DNA of 64,000 nt, taken from positions 41,377,719 to 41,441,718 of the forward strand of contig CP141141.1 of assembly GCA_035235625.1 (NCBI GenBank), given 5' to 3'. The stretch's first letter is position 1. Every line of letters begins with the position of its first letter. This document shows positions 35,346 to 46,957 of this stretch, in pieces. Position numbers and translations under genes: made by a program. Below the pieces are notes generated by a model, which made no database searches, was not told where the DNA came from, and was given only the letters and a program-made list of their open reading frames with translations. The DNA comes from Saururus chinensis. Lineage: Eukaryota; Streptophyta; Magnoliopsida; Piperales; Saururaceae.

Positions 35346-36351
35346 TTCTGTTCCAAAGAACAGAAGATTAACTCAGTTTTATAAAATCAGTGAAATTTCA
35401 GAAACAATAAACGTCCAAAATTTATGAACAGTAAACTATATGATGAAGTAAATTTCTGAAATTTTTGAATAGTATTTTTTTTTTTTTTTTTATAAAAAAA
35501 AAAATAAAATTGAACAGTAACCTTCTGGAAAAAGCTTAAATAGTAAAGTTCAAAAATAAATGAACAGTAAATCCGAAATTTGTGAACAGTGAATTTTCAG
35601 AAATTCTTAAACAGTAACCTTAAGAAAATAATCAACAGGAAACTTCTGAAAATTTTTGAACAGTAACGTCGAATAAATATATTTTTTATTTTTATTTTTA
35701 TTTATTTTTTTTTTTGAACAGTAAACTGTAAAAATAATGAACAGTAACTTCGAAAATTTTTGAACAGTTAACTGAAAATTTTCAGAATAGTAAACTTCAG
35801 AAAAAAGTTACGTACTGTATAATATAACGATGAACAGTAAACTTCTGAATAATGAACAGTAAAACTTTCAGAAAAGTTCAAACAGTAAACTATAAAATTT
35901 CTAAACAGTGGACGTCCAAAGTGATGAACAGTAAAATTTTACTTACTAAACAGTAAAAATTCAAACTTTACGCACAAAGAGTCAAAAGATGAATATTTAA
36001 GCACAAAGTGTTAGAAATCGAAAATTTTTGTGCATTGGATAGTCCAATTTCGAAAATATTCCACGTAGAATAGTAACATTTGAAAAGAGTCACGTCGAGA
36101 ATGAAATTTTGTGAAAAATTGAATGCACAGTAAAATACGCACAGTGTGAAAAAAATTCAAATTTCACACGGAGAACAGTAAAATTTCAAACAGCACGTCT
36201 AGAATAGTATAATTACAGCAAAATACGCAAGGCACAGTGAAACATATTTGTACAGCGAAAAAAAAAAAAATTTCAAAATTTTTCGTGGGTAATACTATTC
36301 TGCATGCATATCAGTAAAATACGAAAATACATAAGAATTCTGTCTTAAGAT
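35346..36351 (-). repeat. Copia leader with dispersed ACAGTAA (TTACTGTTC) motif array
   Basis: About 1 kb between the 5' LTR and gag. On the plus strand 'gaacagtaa' or close variants occur about 25 times, irregularly spaced at 15-50 bp, mixed with poly-A/T runs. On the element's strand this reads TTACTGTTC. The sequence next to the LTR reads ATCTTAAGACAGAATTC on minus, and the usual TGGTATCAGAGC primer site is not visible. Primer use may therefore be non-canonical, or the site was lost. Confidence 0.75.
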
Positions 36352-37229
36352 TGTTATAAATATATCTTCGTACCTTTGCCTGGTTTTTTATGAGAAATCT
36401 TACTAAAAGAAGTATGACCGAATCAAGTAATTCACTCTGTCCTTAAGACAGAATTCGCCCTCCCTTATAAGTGCTTAGGACCTCGTAGGGGTCTGTCTCT
36501 CAAGATAAGACGGTCAACCATACATCGTAGGAGCACTTCCAAGACGGTATATGCAGCGAACTACAGTGAGAGTGCTAACACAGACACAGAGAATGACAAT
36601 GACGATAAATCCCAAAATCGGATTCATGCAGAAATCTGTTTTCGTGATTTTATAGGAAAACCCGTTGAAGAAGACAACCATTCCCGTCCAAACGGATGCG
36701 TCCATCCGTGAAGGACACAACCTTTAGTGAAAACAAACCGGACCCAAACCAATTCAATAGACCAAATGAATTTGTCCCAAAATAATAATATCATGTTGAC
36801 CCAACCCAACCCAACCCGGCCCGGCCGGCCGCGCGTGTGAACCAAACCAAACCAAACCAAACCGAACCGAGCCGAGCCGGCCGGCCGGACGGCGGCGGCG
36901 GCGCGCGCGTGTGGGTTAGCCCACCTAGGTGCATTGGTCTAACATCTCTCTCCCCCACAAAAGTGGGTTGGCCCAAGGGCCTAACATGTAAGGCCAAACT
37001 AATGCCTTATATACCAACACCATTAACTTCACCTAGGCGATGTGGGACTATTCACTCCTTCAACCAATTCCCATGTGTTATTCTCATTCAATCTGAAGTG
37101 GGCTTGGGCTCTCTCTCTCTACCAAATGGGCTTGACCCACTTGAACAATATGGGCTTGACCCACATATCCATTATCATGCCCATCTAACAAAATGGGCTT
37201 AACCCATTTCTTAATGCCCACTTCTAACA
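36352..37229 (-). repeat. Copia 5' LTR
   Basis: 878 bp, the right copy of the pair, upstream of gag on minus. It starts TGTTAGAAGTGGGC and ends TATAACA. It differs from the 3' LTR mainly in a small cluster near 36490-36590 and in the GC-rich simple tract near 36800-36915. Confidence 0.92.
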
Positions 37230-37476
37230 TATCAATCCTCCCGAATACGTCCAGCACAGTGCTCATGACCTTGCGGATGCTTTCCTCCGACAGAACGTCG
37301 AGCTCCTGGAGAAGGACCTTGGAGTCGTGCTCGAGATTCCTCATAGAGCTGAGCAAGCGGCTGGTGGCCACCACCCTGCACTTCTGGGACGCGAAGGCCC
37401 GGGCCAAGGCATTTCCTATCCCGCCCTCGCTGCAGCCGGTGATCACAACCACCGGACCATCGTCCCTGCCCTCCAT

Positions 37477-38000
37477 TCCAGTTCGCAGAAGCAGCAGAGA
37501 CCTGAGAAGAGTTTTTGTCTTTTGCTAAAAAAAAGCCCCTAAATGCAAACTCGAGTAGGAAGCTGATGGAAAGAGATGATGAATTTGAAGAGAAGGGAAA
37601 TCTTATTTATTTATTTTCAATCAGTCTTACAAATAGTTGGTTGGGTAGGCCAGAGGTTTAGTAATGGCCAACCAGAAATGGGTGCATGAATTTGACGTGG
37701 GTCCATGATCTGTAGGAACAGAACAGAAGAAGAGTTTTTCACTTGCAGTTTTTTGCAATAGTAAGACAAACACAACTGCACCCCACGAAAGGGAACTAGC
37801 TAGGGAAGTGAGGAAGAACTCAATCGAAAGGTACTACTTCAGTATCAACCTCAAGTGATGACCCCGCCTTCGGGGAATCTGACGAAAGGCACTATTTCAA
37901 TATCAACGTCAAGTGATGACTTCACCTTCAGGGAATCTTACTGACTCGTCGTTTCAATATCTCGAGTATCATTGTTGTGGGAGATGAACATTCTCACGGT
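37477..38000 (-). other. 5' flank of SDR2
   Basis: This is the upstream region of SDR2. The block 37555-37800 ('gaagctgatg', 'ggccagaggttta', 'taatggccaaccagaaatgg', 'cccacgaaagggaa') matches 46080-46370 above SDR3. It probably includes the conserved promoter of the family. I could not assign a start site. Confidence 0.5.
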
Positions 38001-38669
38001 AAGCTTTCTGTTTATCCTCTATAAATGTCTTATTTCTTATTCTCCTACAAATTAGTAAATTTTGGTATTTTTTTTCTCATAATTAGGAAGAAGAGAATCA
38101 AACTAATAAAATTTATAAATCTATTATATCTTTTGTGCCATGAAAAGATGCGAAATTAATAATATTTTTGTCTTTTTTAGTCTAAGGTGCTTCTCATCTT
38201 GCATTAAAAGCTCTTAGGGGACTTACTCTCAATTAGGTTCCTTCATGTAATATAAAGAAGGAAACAAGGTAGTTTATAGTTTGTCTGATTCCCTTATGGA
38301 AGATTTTTTGGGTGTGTTTTGTTGTTGGTTTGTTTAATCTACTTCATTGTCTCATATTGATCTTCTAAGTTTGAAAAAAAAAATGTCTCGTATTAATTAT
38401 CCTATTTCATGTTATATTTCTATCAATAATTAGTGGATAAAGTAAAAATATTAATTAATTAACTTCCTTAAATATCATATTTTTTTTATATATAGACAAT
38501 TAATATGGGATGGAGTCGTGGGGGAGAGTATCATATTATCGCATAAGGACATTAAATGTATTTAAATATTGTAAATATCTTGATATCATAAACTTTGTTG
38601 GGAAAGGACAAAGAGTTACCAAAAAGACCAAAGTACCTTTTTTTTAATTACAATCAAAATTCGGTTGGA
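38001..38669. other. AT-rich spacer
   Basis: No gene is supportable. Stowaway-like words ('aatatgggatggagt' near 38500) suggest decayed MITEs. Confidence 0.35.
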
Positions 38670-39405
38670 GCACGGCAGGTAGTATCGATACAGATGATAG
38701 TATTGATTATAGATATGGGTACACGCCGATGATACGCTTGGTACGCGCCGAAACAATCATAAACCCTTTGATACACATAAAAAAATATTATAACTAATAA
38801 TATATTATTATAATACTTTGTTTAAAGCATAATAAGACCATAGAATGTCATATTAACTTATACGAGTGCTCTAAAATTAGTTCATTTTAGAACCATGCAA
38901 TATTACTTCCTCCATCTTGTATAAATTATTGTTCCCTCTGTCCCATACCTAGTTCTATAAAATTAGTTTATTTTGAAACCAAATAAGATATTTAATATGA
39001 GTTGGAGAAATTTATACGTTAGATGTTTAACTAAGTGCATAATTGTAGAACACTATATTTAAAAAAAATAATTATGTAAATTGTATAGACCTACTTGTAT
39101 TAATCTTATATTATTTTTTAAAAATATTTTTAATATAATATGAACATTATCATCTTTCAAATTTAAAGAGGTTAAATTTAAATAATATTTTTGTTTTTAA
39201 GAAAAAAATTTAATTTTATTTTTAAAAAAAATAATAAAAAAATATTACAATATCGATACGTATCGGCCATATCGATACTATCGATCAGTATCAAAAACTT
39301 ATGTGGAGGGCATATCGCCCCCCATATCGTATCAGTATTGACCGATACAGGTACATATCAGCCGATACGCACCCATATCGGTCAATACGGCCTTCCATAG
39401 GTTAG
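38670..39405. repeat. Element rich in GTATCGATAC / CCGATAC words at both ends
   Basis: Both ends are dense in 'tatcgata', 'cgccgatgatacg', 'gtatcggcc' and 'gccgatac' words in both orientations, around an AT-rich centre. Arrangements like this occur in non-autonomous plant DNA elements with repetitive subterminal arms. I found no clear terminal repeats or target duplication. A nested Stowaway-like word ('ccctctgtcccata' near 38933) lies inside. Confidence 0.4.
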
Positions 39406-40009
39406 AGCTCATTCCTTAATTAATGGTGGGTCTCAAAATGGCAGGGTGTGGGCAGAAGGGCGGGATGGACTACCTCTATTCCTGAGTATATCTCTCCTAT
39501 CTAAGCAAGTGAAGGAGTTCTGACTGGGGTCATTGAAGGAATTTGTTTAGTAACAAGAACACTTTGATCCTGATTGCGGCTTATCGGTTTTACAGAATCA
39601 GGCGTTAATTGATGATATACGCACTAGTTAGGCACCTTCGATTGTCAAAATGTCGTTCGCTAAGTTCTCTTTACACATGGTGCCTGCTCCATCGTCCTGT
39701 ATTGTGCTAGTGTTGGCATATGCAGATTGAAAATTTTCTTGGTATAATGTTCTAATGATCTTCTATCTTACTTTTTCGTGATTTAGCAATTATACTACAC
39801 CATTGTCCCTCTCCACTCTGCATGGACGCTATAATATCAGCATCATTTGCATCCTCCATCCATAAATCCTTAGGGCTTTGTAGACTACCTCACCCTCATC
39901 ATTCCTTATGCAGCCTGACCGCTTGAGGCTCCTAAGTAAAGCATGATCAAATTTTATTTTAACTGTGCCCTGTGGGAGAGGGAACTAGAAGTACGCCGAA
40001 GAACACAGC

Positions 40010-40285
40010 TCACCCATTCCCAAAAACAGTTCCTATTTCGCGAGATGCCTCCCTATCATCTAAAGAGGAAAGGATTCTCTCAATGTTAGAGCTGGGGCCA
40101 ATTGCCAATGGGCAACCATTCATATGACCTCCAGATATCACATAGCCTATCACATTCTCACAGCGCATGGGTTGTAGTTTTAGTTCTGTCGTAGCACAGA
40201 TTGAGCAAATTGTATCCAATTTCAAACTACGATCAACCAAATTCACCTTAAGCACTTAACGTTTTGCGGGTACTAATTGCCCATA
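40010..40285 (-). pseudogene. Unidentified gene-like fragment
   Basis: The minus frame 40010-40255 (first codon GTG) encodes VNLVDRSLKLDTICSICATT, then MRCENVIGYVISGGHMNGCP, then a Ser/Glu-rich tail. The composition is protein-like (CSICATTELKLQPMRC, glycine turn) and unlike surrounding AT-rich DNA. A stop just upstream separates it from KYGQLVPAKR in the same frame. I do not recognise the family. It could be a trapped exon or a chance frame. Confidence 0.25.
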
Positions 40286-40689
40286 TTTTGCACCAAATCC
40301 TCTTCATCCTCCCAGGATTGGAACAATCACCATAAACCTCACACTAGGACTGAGAATCAGGTTAAATTAGGTCGGGTTAGCCTCAACCCACACTTAAAAT
40401 GGGCGGGATCATAACTTGGCCCTATTTATAAAATCAGTCAAAAATATAAACCATAACTTATTTAGATTGGGCCAAGTATAAGGGTAACCTTTTTTTTTTT
40501 TGCCAATAATTTGTTTCTCTTAACTTAATATTTTATATGTTATCTTTGCATGGGCCAATTATAGATAGAAGATGCAGAAGATGTGAATAATTTTGATATT
40601 TGGGTTCCATTGTCCATAAAGAATACAATGTTACTAGTAATGTGGTACATAAGATTAATGCGGGGTGGGTAAAATAGAGGACGGCGTTA

Positions 40690-41270
40690 GGAGTTTTGTA
40701 TGAGGCGAGTCTCAAATATGTTTAAAGGTAAGTTCTATACGACTCTTATTAGACCTGCAATGCTTTATGTAGTAGAATATTATGCACCAGAGAAAAGTTA
40801 TATAGATAAACTAAATATAACTAACATGAATATGTTAAAGTGGATGCGTGAAATAACTAGGAAAGATAATATTAGAAACGAGTATATACATGATAACTTA
40901 GGAGTATAATATTAAGCACCAAAGAAAAATCATATAAATAAATTAAATATAACTAACATGAAGATGCTAAAGTGGATGAGTGGAATAACTAAGAAACGAA
41001 TATATACATAAGAACTTAGGGATAACACCTTTAGGGGTGAAACTCATAGATTACAAGTTATATTAGTATGGGCATGTACAAAAAAGACCAATGAATGCCC
41101 CGATAAGAAGGTTAGAAGGGTTTTATGTAAATGATGTAAAAAGATGAAGATAGAAGCCTAAAAGAACTTGAATGAAATTAATAAGAAAAGATAAATAAGA
41201 ATGGAGCGTAAGATCCATATCACCTACTACAAATTATTAGGAAAATGGACTACTTTACTATGATTATAAT
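40690..41270 (+). pseudogene. Degenerate LINE reverse-transcriptase C-terminal tail
   Basis: The plus frame reads KFYTTLIRPAMLYVVEYYA, then MLKWMREITRKDNIRNEYIH. After a break it gives YGHVQKRPMNAPIRRLEG. This series (RPAMLYG.E, M.MLRWM.G.TR.D.IRNE, GHV.RRP) is the conserved C-terminal tail of plant non-LTR retrotransposon ORF2. An internal direct duplication repeats about 90-120 bp (unit beginning 'caccagagaaaa' at ~40780 and 'caccaaagaaaa' at ~40917). Several stops confirm it is dead. It sits in the SDR3 flank. Confidence 0.8.
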
Positions 41271-42402
41271 TATGTAACATTAAAGTAGATGTCAAATATT
41301 TTATATATTATTTGAGAAAGTTAGAATTGAATAGAGAGCATTGCGACATCATAAGTTACATGTCAAAAATAATAAAAACCTTACAAAAATTATTAATTGA
41401 CTATTAAATAAAAATTATAAGAGAATTTTTTTTTAAAAGTTATGACATCATTAAATAATAGGGTTCAGGATAGGATATATAAGGAATCTTGACCTGACCC
41501 TACTTCTAAAATAGGTAAAATTTTGGAACTTCTAGTCGAGTCGGGTGTAGATAGAATAAGTAGAAAGTGCTTTATTAGAGCATAGGACAGTTTCTTTGAG
41601 CTTTACTCCACGAGAGAGATATCGTAGTAGAAGACTCTTTAGCTTTGTAAATATCTGTTTACTGATTTTGATAGATCACTTCGCATTTTATGTTTACAGA
41701 TCATTAATCATCAAGTCGTAGGGGTTTATGGCATAGATAGGAGTAGAATGTAAGTACAAGAAGGGCCTTAATTGCCATTAAAAAAGTACAAAAAGGGCTT
41801 CATCCAAGCTAAGAGCTTCAGTTTCTTTCTTGTATGCCGGCGAGTGGTAATGTGGTTAATATGAATAAATTAATCGCTTTTCCCTGATAAAATAAACTTG
41901 AAGTGATTAACTGACTTTAAAATTCAAAAGATGTCCTCCAATCTGTCTTTTACATCAAATAATTGCACTTAAACAGCCATTAACAACAAGGAAAGTATTC
42001 GTTAGAGCTAAGATAGAATTCAGTACGGTACCTGTATCTTCTCCTCATTGCTTAAGACTGCGGTGTGTTCCATTCTTCATGACTGGCAACGGTGCTATTG
42101 GCAAAGTTCAATCACGTTCTACAGTAAAAGCTAAAGTGCCGAATGCTTTTTTGTTGTAGTGGCACTCAAAGACATTTTCATCGTCTTCAGATGAGTAATC
42201 TAAAAGAAACCGAAGTGCATAGCTTTACTGAAAGTATCACATCCAAATATGCTTCAAATTTTGCATCCACTTGTCAAAAAAATATTACAATTATAAGTCC
42301 TACGTAATGAAATCACAAACTCAAACCAATTAAGTACCTTGATTACAGAAGCATAACAGACTAATAAGTAGTGAAATTCAGTCAGCTCGTAGAGCATGTT
42401 GC

Positions 42403-45400
42403 TTAACATTTCATAGCCATCCAGAGAATACTGTCCCTGATAAAAATTGGCAAGTGATATAGAATTGAAACGGATGTTGATAAGTGACCATAAGAGAACC
42501 ATGCAGGAGGTTTTGTCTTGAGAACTGCAGCAACTGTTTTGTTGGCAAACTCATCTGCAGGGGTAGCCTTGGGGCTGTGGGTTACCAGAGCCCTCTTCCG
42601 CATGGCGTCATCAAACTCTTTGTATAGCATCCAACTGGCCAGTTGATTGTATTTATCCAGGGCAGATTTTCCTATGTTTGATTTGATTGCACCCGGAACA
42701 ACATTTATCACATCTATTCCGAGCGGCTTAAGTTCCAATCTGCAATTACACAAAACTTTAAGGTAGTGAGGAAACAGATTGCTGTTGTTAATGCAAACTG
42801 AGCGCCAGAATCGAGCCTTTCCTTATTTCCTGGTCGGGCAATGATAATGCCATGAAATTTTTAACTATTAGAAGTGTATTTTATAATGCTCCTCACTCAC
42901 TTGAGCCCAATATATATACTTCATTCGTGAGATAGACGGGGTACATACTAGCACATGCTAGCCTCAATATACATGTCATCAATCTTAAAAATGAATGTTA
43001 TCTGGCATTCCTTATGCTAAGATCATAGTAAATAGGGAGCATAAAAAAACTCATAAGATGTCATGCTCCTTCACTAACTCAATCACTAGTCAATGATCAT
43101 GTTAATTTTAATATGCAAACACATGAACATGTTGTTAGAAGTGGGTATTATTAAATGGGTTTAAGCCTATATTATTTAGATGGACATGATAATATTTATG
43201 TAGGTCAAGCCCATTTGGTAGAGAGAGCCCAAGCCCACTTTATATTGAATGAGAATAACACATGAAAATTGGTTGAATGAGTGAATAGTCACACATCGCC
43301 TAGGTGAAGGTGATGGTGTTGGTATATAAGGCATTAGTTTGTCCTTTCATGTTAAGCCCTTGGGCCAACCCACTTTTGTGGGGGAGAAAGATGTTGGACC
43401 AATGTACCTAGGTGGGCTAACCCACACGCGTGCCGCCGCCGCCGTCCGGCTGGCTTAAATCGGTTCCACATGAGCGGTTAGGTCGGGTTGGGTTGGGTCA
43501 ACATGATAATATTTTTGGGACAAATTCATTTGGTCTGGTTTGCTATTTAATTGGTTTGGTTTTCTATTAACCAAAATGGGTTCGGTTTGTTTTTACTAAA
43601 GATTGTATCCTCATCCGTTTGAATGAGAAAAGGGTGTCTTCAACAAGCTTTCCTATAAAAATATTAAAAACAATTTCTACAAAAATCCGATTTGGGATTT
43701 TCCGTCCGTTTCATTTTCTGTGTTAGCATACTCATTGTGGTTCGTTACATGTACCGTGTTGGAGGTGCTCCTACAGTATATAGTTGATCGTCTTATCATG
43801 AGAGGCAGACGCCCAAGAGTCCTAAACACCAATAAGGAGGGCGAATTCTATCTTAAGGACAGAGCGGCTTGCTTGATTCGATCATAATCATTCCAATAAG
43901 ATTTCTCATAACAAACAAGGCAAATATACGAAAATAACACATGCAACTTCTAACATTCTCGTCTTAGCTTGAGAATAAGATTTATAATTAAAAGTCTTGT
44001 TTAGGAAACCAAAATGAACTATAACTAGCTTATTTTAATTCCGCTTAGAAGGAAGATAATGCCATAATGGTGCGCGCATGAGCTAATAAGAGGTAAGCAA
44101 GTGTTCTGGGTCCCTTCCCATACTGAAATTGATATTGCTACTTTAAACATAAATTGATATTCTTACTTTACTTTCTCTACACTAAAAGCCTATTTCGAAG
44201 ATAGAGAAGCTGACTCACAGCTATAACAACATGGAAATATCCATATGATTGGCTCATGGTAAGCAGGGACAATAGGTTTTGATTGGATTAGGAAGAGTAG
44301 ATCCTCCATTGTCAGGTGTGAGTCAGCTTATTTATCCACTCGTAGCCATTTAGTATAAAGAAAAATAAATATAAATATCATTATCTAATTTGAAGGAAAT
44401 TCTCTACTAACATTAGTCATTCTTCCAATAGAAATATGAGGAGAAAGAGAAACCTTAAGCTGTCCGTCAAGGCATGTAGAGCCGCCTTTGATGCCGAATA
44501 ACCACCAGCCCATGGGCCGGGGGCCAAAGCAGACACACTTCCCACGTTAACAATTTTGCCCTTCTTTCTACTTGCCATGTGTGGCACAATAGCCTGAATC
44601 ACCCTCATTGGACCTGTATCAATTCAAGAATAATCCGCAACATGAAATGAAACTCACTGAATCCATTCCACAGATAATGCAATACCTACAAGTTACTGAA
44701 CGCATTCTATGGAAAATGTTTTCATGCCCCGGTTCTATGATAGTTGATAAGAGTTCGTGACTACGGTACATAGGGGTTTTAGCATGAAACATAAAAGGTC
44801 TAATATAGTACATAACTACAGGTGACAGTCATGTGGATATATGCAATATTAGGCATATATGTACCATGCTAGAAGCATATAAATAAATATCAAGCTACTA
44901 TCTAACTATAACTTAGTTATGTCATATTATAGGCCCACTATCATACCCAAAAAAAACACCAATTTTGCATAAAAAGAAAGTACATTTACAAGCACTACAT
45001 CTACATGTTGCAGGGAATAGGCAGCCCACCCCCGGATATCCCCTCTATTCTAGGTAAAAATCACATCAGAAACTGTGGCATCATAGATATGAACGTACTC
45101 TGTTTCTACGGGAATAGGCATCTAAAGATTTTTTAATCGATAAATTACAAAATATATTAGCTTAAGCAAAGGCACGAAAGATATTGCAATTGCAATAACA
45201 TCATAAATCAATTAAGAGTTAAATTCCAAGACCCACCAACAGGCTTTGATAACAGCTAGAAAAAATAATAAACAGACAATTTGAGAGACTTGTGTATAGT
45301 TTAGTAATAACAAGAGCCCAAGTACAAATGAATCCTCTAATGAACCTACAAATACACACTTATGATGGTGAAAAGTGGAAATATGTGCTTGCAATTATAT

Positions 45401-46018
45401 CAACAGAGTAACTATTACAAGTGAACTTCCTCAATAATTAGATAAATGGAATTAAGAAAACAGTATTTACAACTATAAAATAGATGGAACTTTTTAAAAA
45501 AATTGCTAATAAATAAAATCAACAAAAAATAAAACATAAGGGAGAAATTATTAGGTACGCCATGAGTATGTCTAGTCATAGAGTTGTAAGGGAAAATTGG
45601 TTAGGAAACATATATTTTTGTTTTTACACACACTAGAAGAATAAAGGAGAGTGAATTCGCAGAGGACATCAAGACTACCATAAACGTTGGTATCGAACGT
45701 ATTCTCGATGGTCGACAGCGGGATTTCGGCGAGAGGGCCCACGCAAGGGACCCCGGCATTGTTCACGACGACATCAATCCTCCCGAACACGTCCAGCACG
45801 GTGCTCATGACCTTGCGGACGCTTTCCTCCGACTGAACATCCAGCTCCAGGAGCAGGACCTTGGGGTCGAGCTCGAGGTTCTTCATGGAGCTGAGCGTGC
45901 GGCTGGTGGCCACCACCCTGCACTTGTGGGACGCGAACGCCCGGGCCAAGGCGTTGCCAATCCCGCCATCACTGCAGCCGGTGATCAGAACCACCGGACC
46001 GTCGTTCCAGCCCTCCAT
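42403..46018 (-). CDS. SDR3: classical short-chain dehydrogenase/reductase, AYR1-like, 3 exons
   Basis: Exons are complement(45679-46018, 44454-44613, 42403-42739), 340+160+337 bp, encoding 278 aa, with GT-AG introns of 1065 and 1714 bp in phases 1 and 2. Motifs are [20 protein letters not shown] at the N-terminus (TGxxxGIG), ATSR for NADPH preference, [16 protein letters not shown] with the catalytic Ser, and YSASK. Exon 3 starts [20 protein letters not shown]. The C-terminal [19 protein letters not shown] is fairly hydrophobic and may help membrane or lipid-droplet association, as known for AYR1-type enzymes (inference). Intron 2 holds a solo Copia LTR, which does not affect the reading frame. 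This copy is predicted functional. Confidence 0.92.
43133..43939 (+). mobile_element. Solo LTR of the same Copia family, in SDR3 intron 2
   Basis: It starts TGTTAGAAGTGGG and ends AAAATAACA. It is collinear with the LTRs of the Copia element in SDR2 but shorter (807 bp) and clearly diverged. The flanking 5-mers CATGT (43128-43132) and CATGC (43940-43944) are probably a decayed target duplication. Orientation is opposite to SDR3. The divergence shows it is older than the SDR2 insertion. Confidence 0.88.
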
Positions 46019-46390
46019 TCCAGTTCGCAGAATTCTCCAAAAGCAGCAGCAGGGACCCCAAAAGTTGAAACCCGATAAGGAAGCTGATGAAGTGCAATAA
46101 TGAATTTGAGGAGATCAGCCCCCCACTTCAGAGCCAATTGGCGCAGTCAGTCTATCAAGGAGTTGGCACAGGCCAGAGGTTAAGTAATGACTAACCAGAA
46201 ATGAGTGCATGAAATTGACTCGGGTGCATGGCCAGAGATTTATTAGTAATGGCCAACCAGAAATGGGTGCAAGAAATTGACGTGGGTTCATGAATTTGAG
46301 GAACTGGGAGAGAAGAGCTTTTGACTTCCAATTTTTGCAATATCCAGACACCCATACCCCATGAAAGGGAAATCACGAAGGACTCCGTAA
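46019..46390 (-). other. 5' flank of SDR3
   Basis: Shared with the flank above SDR2. Conserved phrases are 'gaagctgatg', 'ggccagaggtta', 'aaccagaaatgggtgca', 'tgacgtgggt' and 'atgaaagggaa'. Conservation outside coding sequence fits a promoter/leader carried along in the duplication. Confidence 0.5.
46171..46291. repeat. ~60-bp tandem duplication upstream of SDR3
   Basis: Two units start 'ggccagagrtt' at 46171 and 46230. Each continues through 'taatgrc.aaccagaaatg.gtgca.gaaattgac'. The SDR2 upstream region has one unit only, so this doubling is specific to SDR3 and lies about 150-270 bp above its ATG. Confidence 0.8.
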
Positions 46391-46957
46391 TCTAAAGTTG
46401 AACTAACAACTAACAAACTTAAGTGGAGAAGAGATTTTCATGTTCCCCAGCCTAACATGAAACTATCTATAAGATCAACGGCGTTTACGTTAATGCACAT
46501 TAGCAAACTGATGTTAATATGCATTAATATGTTAATATGTGTGTCATCAAATATCAAATACTCCTATACATAGCTTACTCTAGGCTCATTGTAGAGGAGA
46601 ACTCGAAAAACTCTTCCCTCAAGTGGTGAGCAGCCCAACTCTACTTAGGCTGAGTTTGGCTCCGTACTTTCCTTCTATCTTTTTCATGACAAGCACCAAA
46701 ACAGACGGAAAGGCCATTTATAATCTAGCGTAAACGTATAGAACATATGGTGGGAGGCAAAATACCAAACATCATTTTCATTGAAGGGTAAAAGACAACC
46801 ACCGTATGGTAGGAGGCAAAGACAAACAGAGTGCACGCCTGCATAGGTTGTACCAAAGAACAAGAACCCCTATACCTTCAACTTTGCGTGATTTATCTGA
46901 CTACTCTAAGGGGGACAATACAACAAGCTTTAGATAATTGACTATATTATATTAGTA
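46391..46957. other. Gene-free spacer
   Basis: No gene or clear element is seen. A short run of 'gttaatatgcattaatatgttaatatg' repeats lies near 46510. Confidence 0.35.

Larger units (their letters stand above)
29910..37229 (-). mobile_element. Ty1/Copia LTR retrotransposon, 7.3 kb, inserted in SDR2
   Basis: The ends are TGTTA...TAACA, flanked by the 5-bp target duplication TATCA (29905-29909 and 37230-37234). LTRs are 880 and 878 bp, with roughly 15-20 differences by eye (about 98% alike), indicating recent insertion. The internal order on minus is gag (CCHC knuckle), protease, integrase, reverse transcriptase, RNase H. Integrase before RT defines Copia. The coding region has frameshifts and at least three in-frame stops, so the element needs help in trans. 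It lies in the same orientation as SDR2. Confidence 0.95.
28706..37476 (-). pseudogene. SDR2: SDR gene disrupted in exon 1 by a Copia retrotransposon
   Basis: Exon pieces are complement(37235-37476), complement(29812-29909), complement(29463-29622) and complement(28706-29042). The two exon-1 pieces add up to exactly 340 bp once one TATCA target copy is discounted, so exon lengths equal SDR1 and SDR3. All classical SDR motifs are present: [22 protein letters not shown]. No other stop or frameshift is seen. The insertion falls between GRID and IVVNNAG. Reading from the ATG at 37476 runs into the LTR and stops at 37084, giving a 130-aa truncated product. Introns are short (189 and 420 bp). The gene was lost recently, probably by this single event. 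Confidence 0.88.
39406..42402 (-). other. 3' flank of SDR3, paralogous to the SDR4 flank
   Basis: Collinear with 58530-63309 wherever neither copy carries an insertion. Pairs include 39410-39640 with 58545-58800, 39650-39790 with 59540-59640 and 61255-61290, and 41540-42400 with 61430-63300. It has no intact gene but holds a LINE tail and an unassigned gene-like fragment, listed separately. The part next to the SDR3 stop ('gtcagctcgtagagcatg') is probable 3' UTR. Confidence 0.65.
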
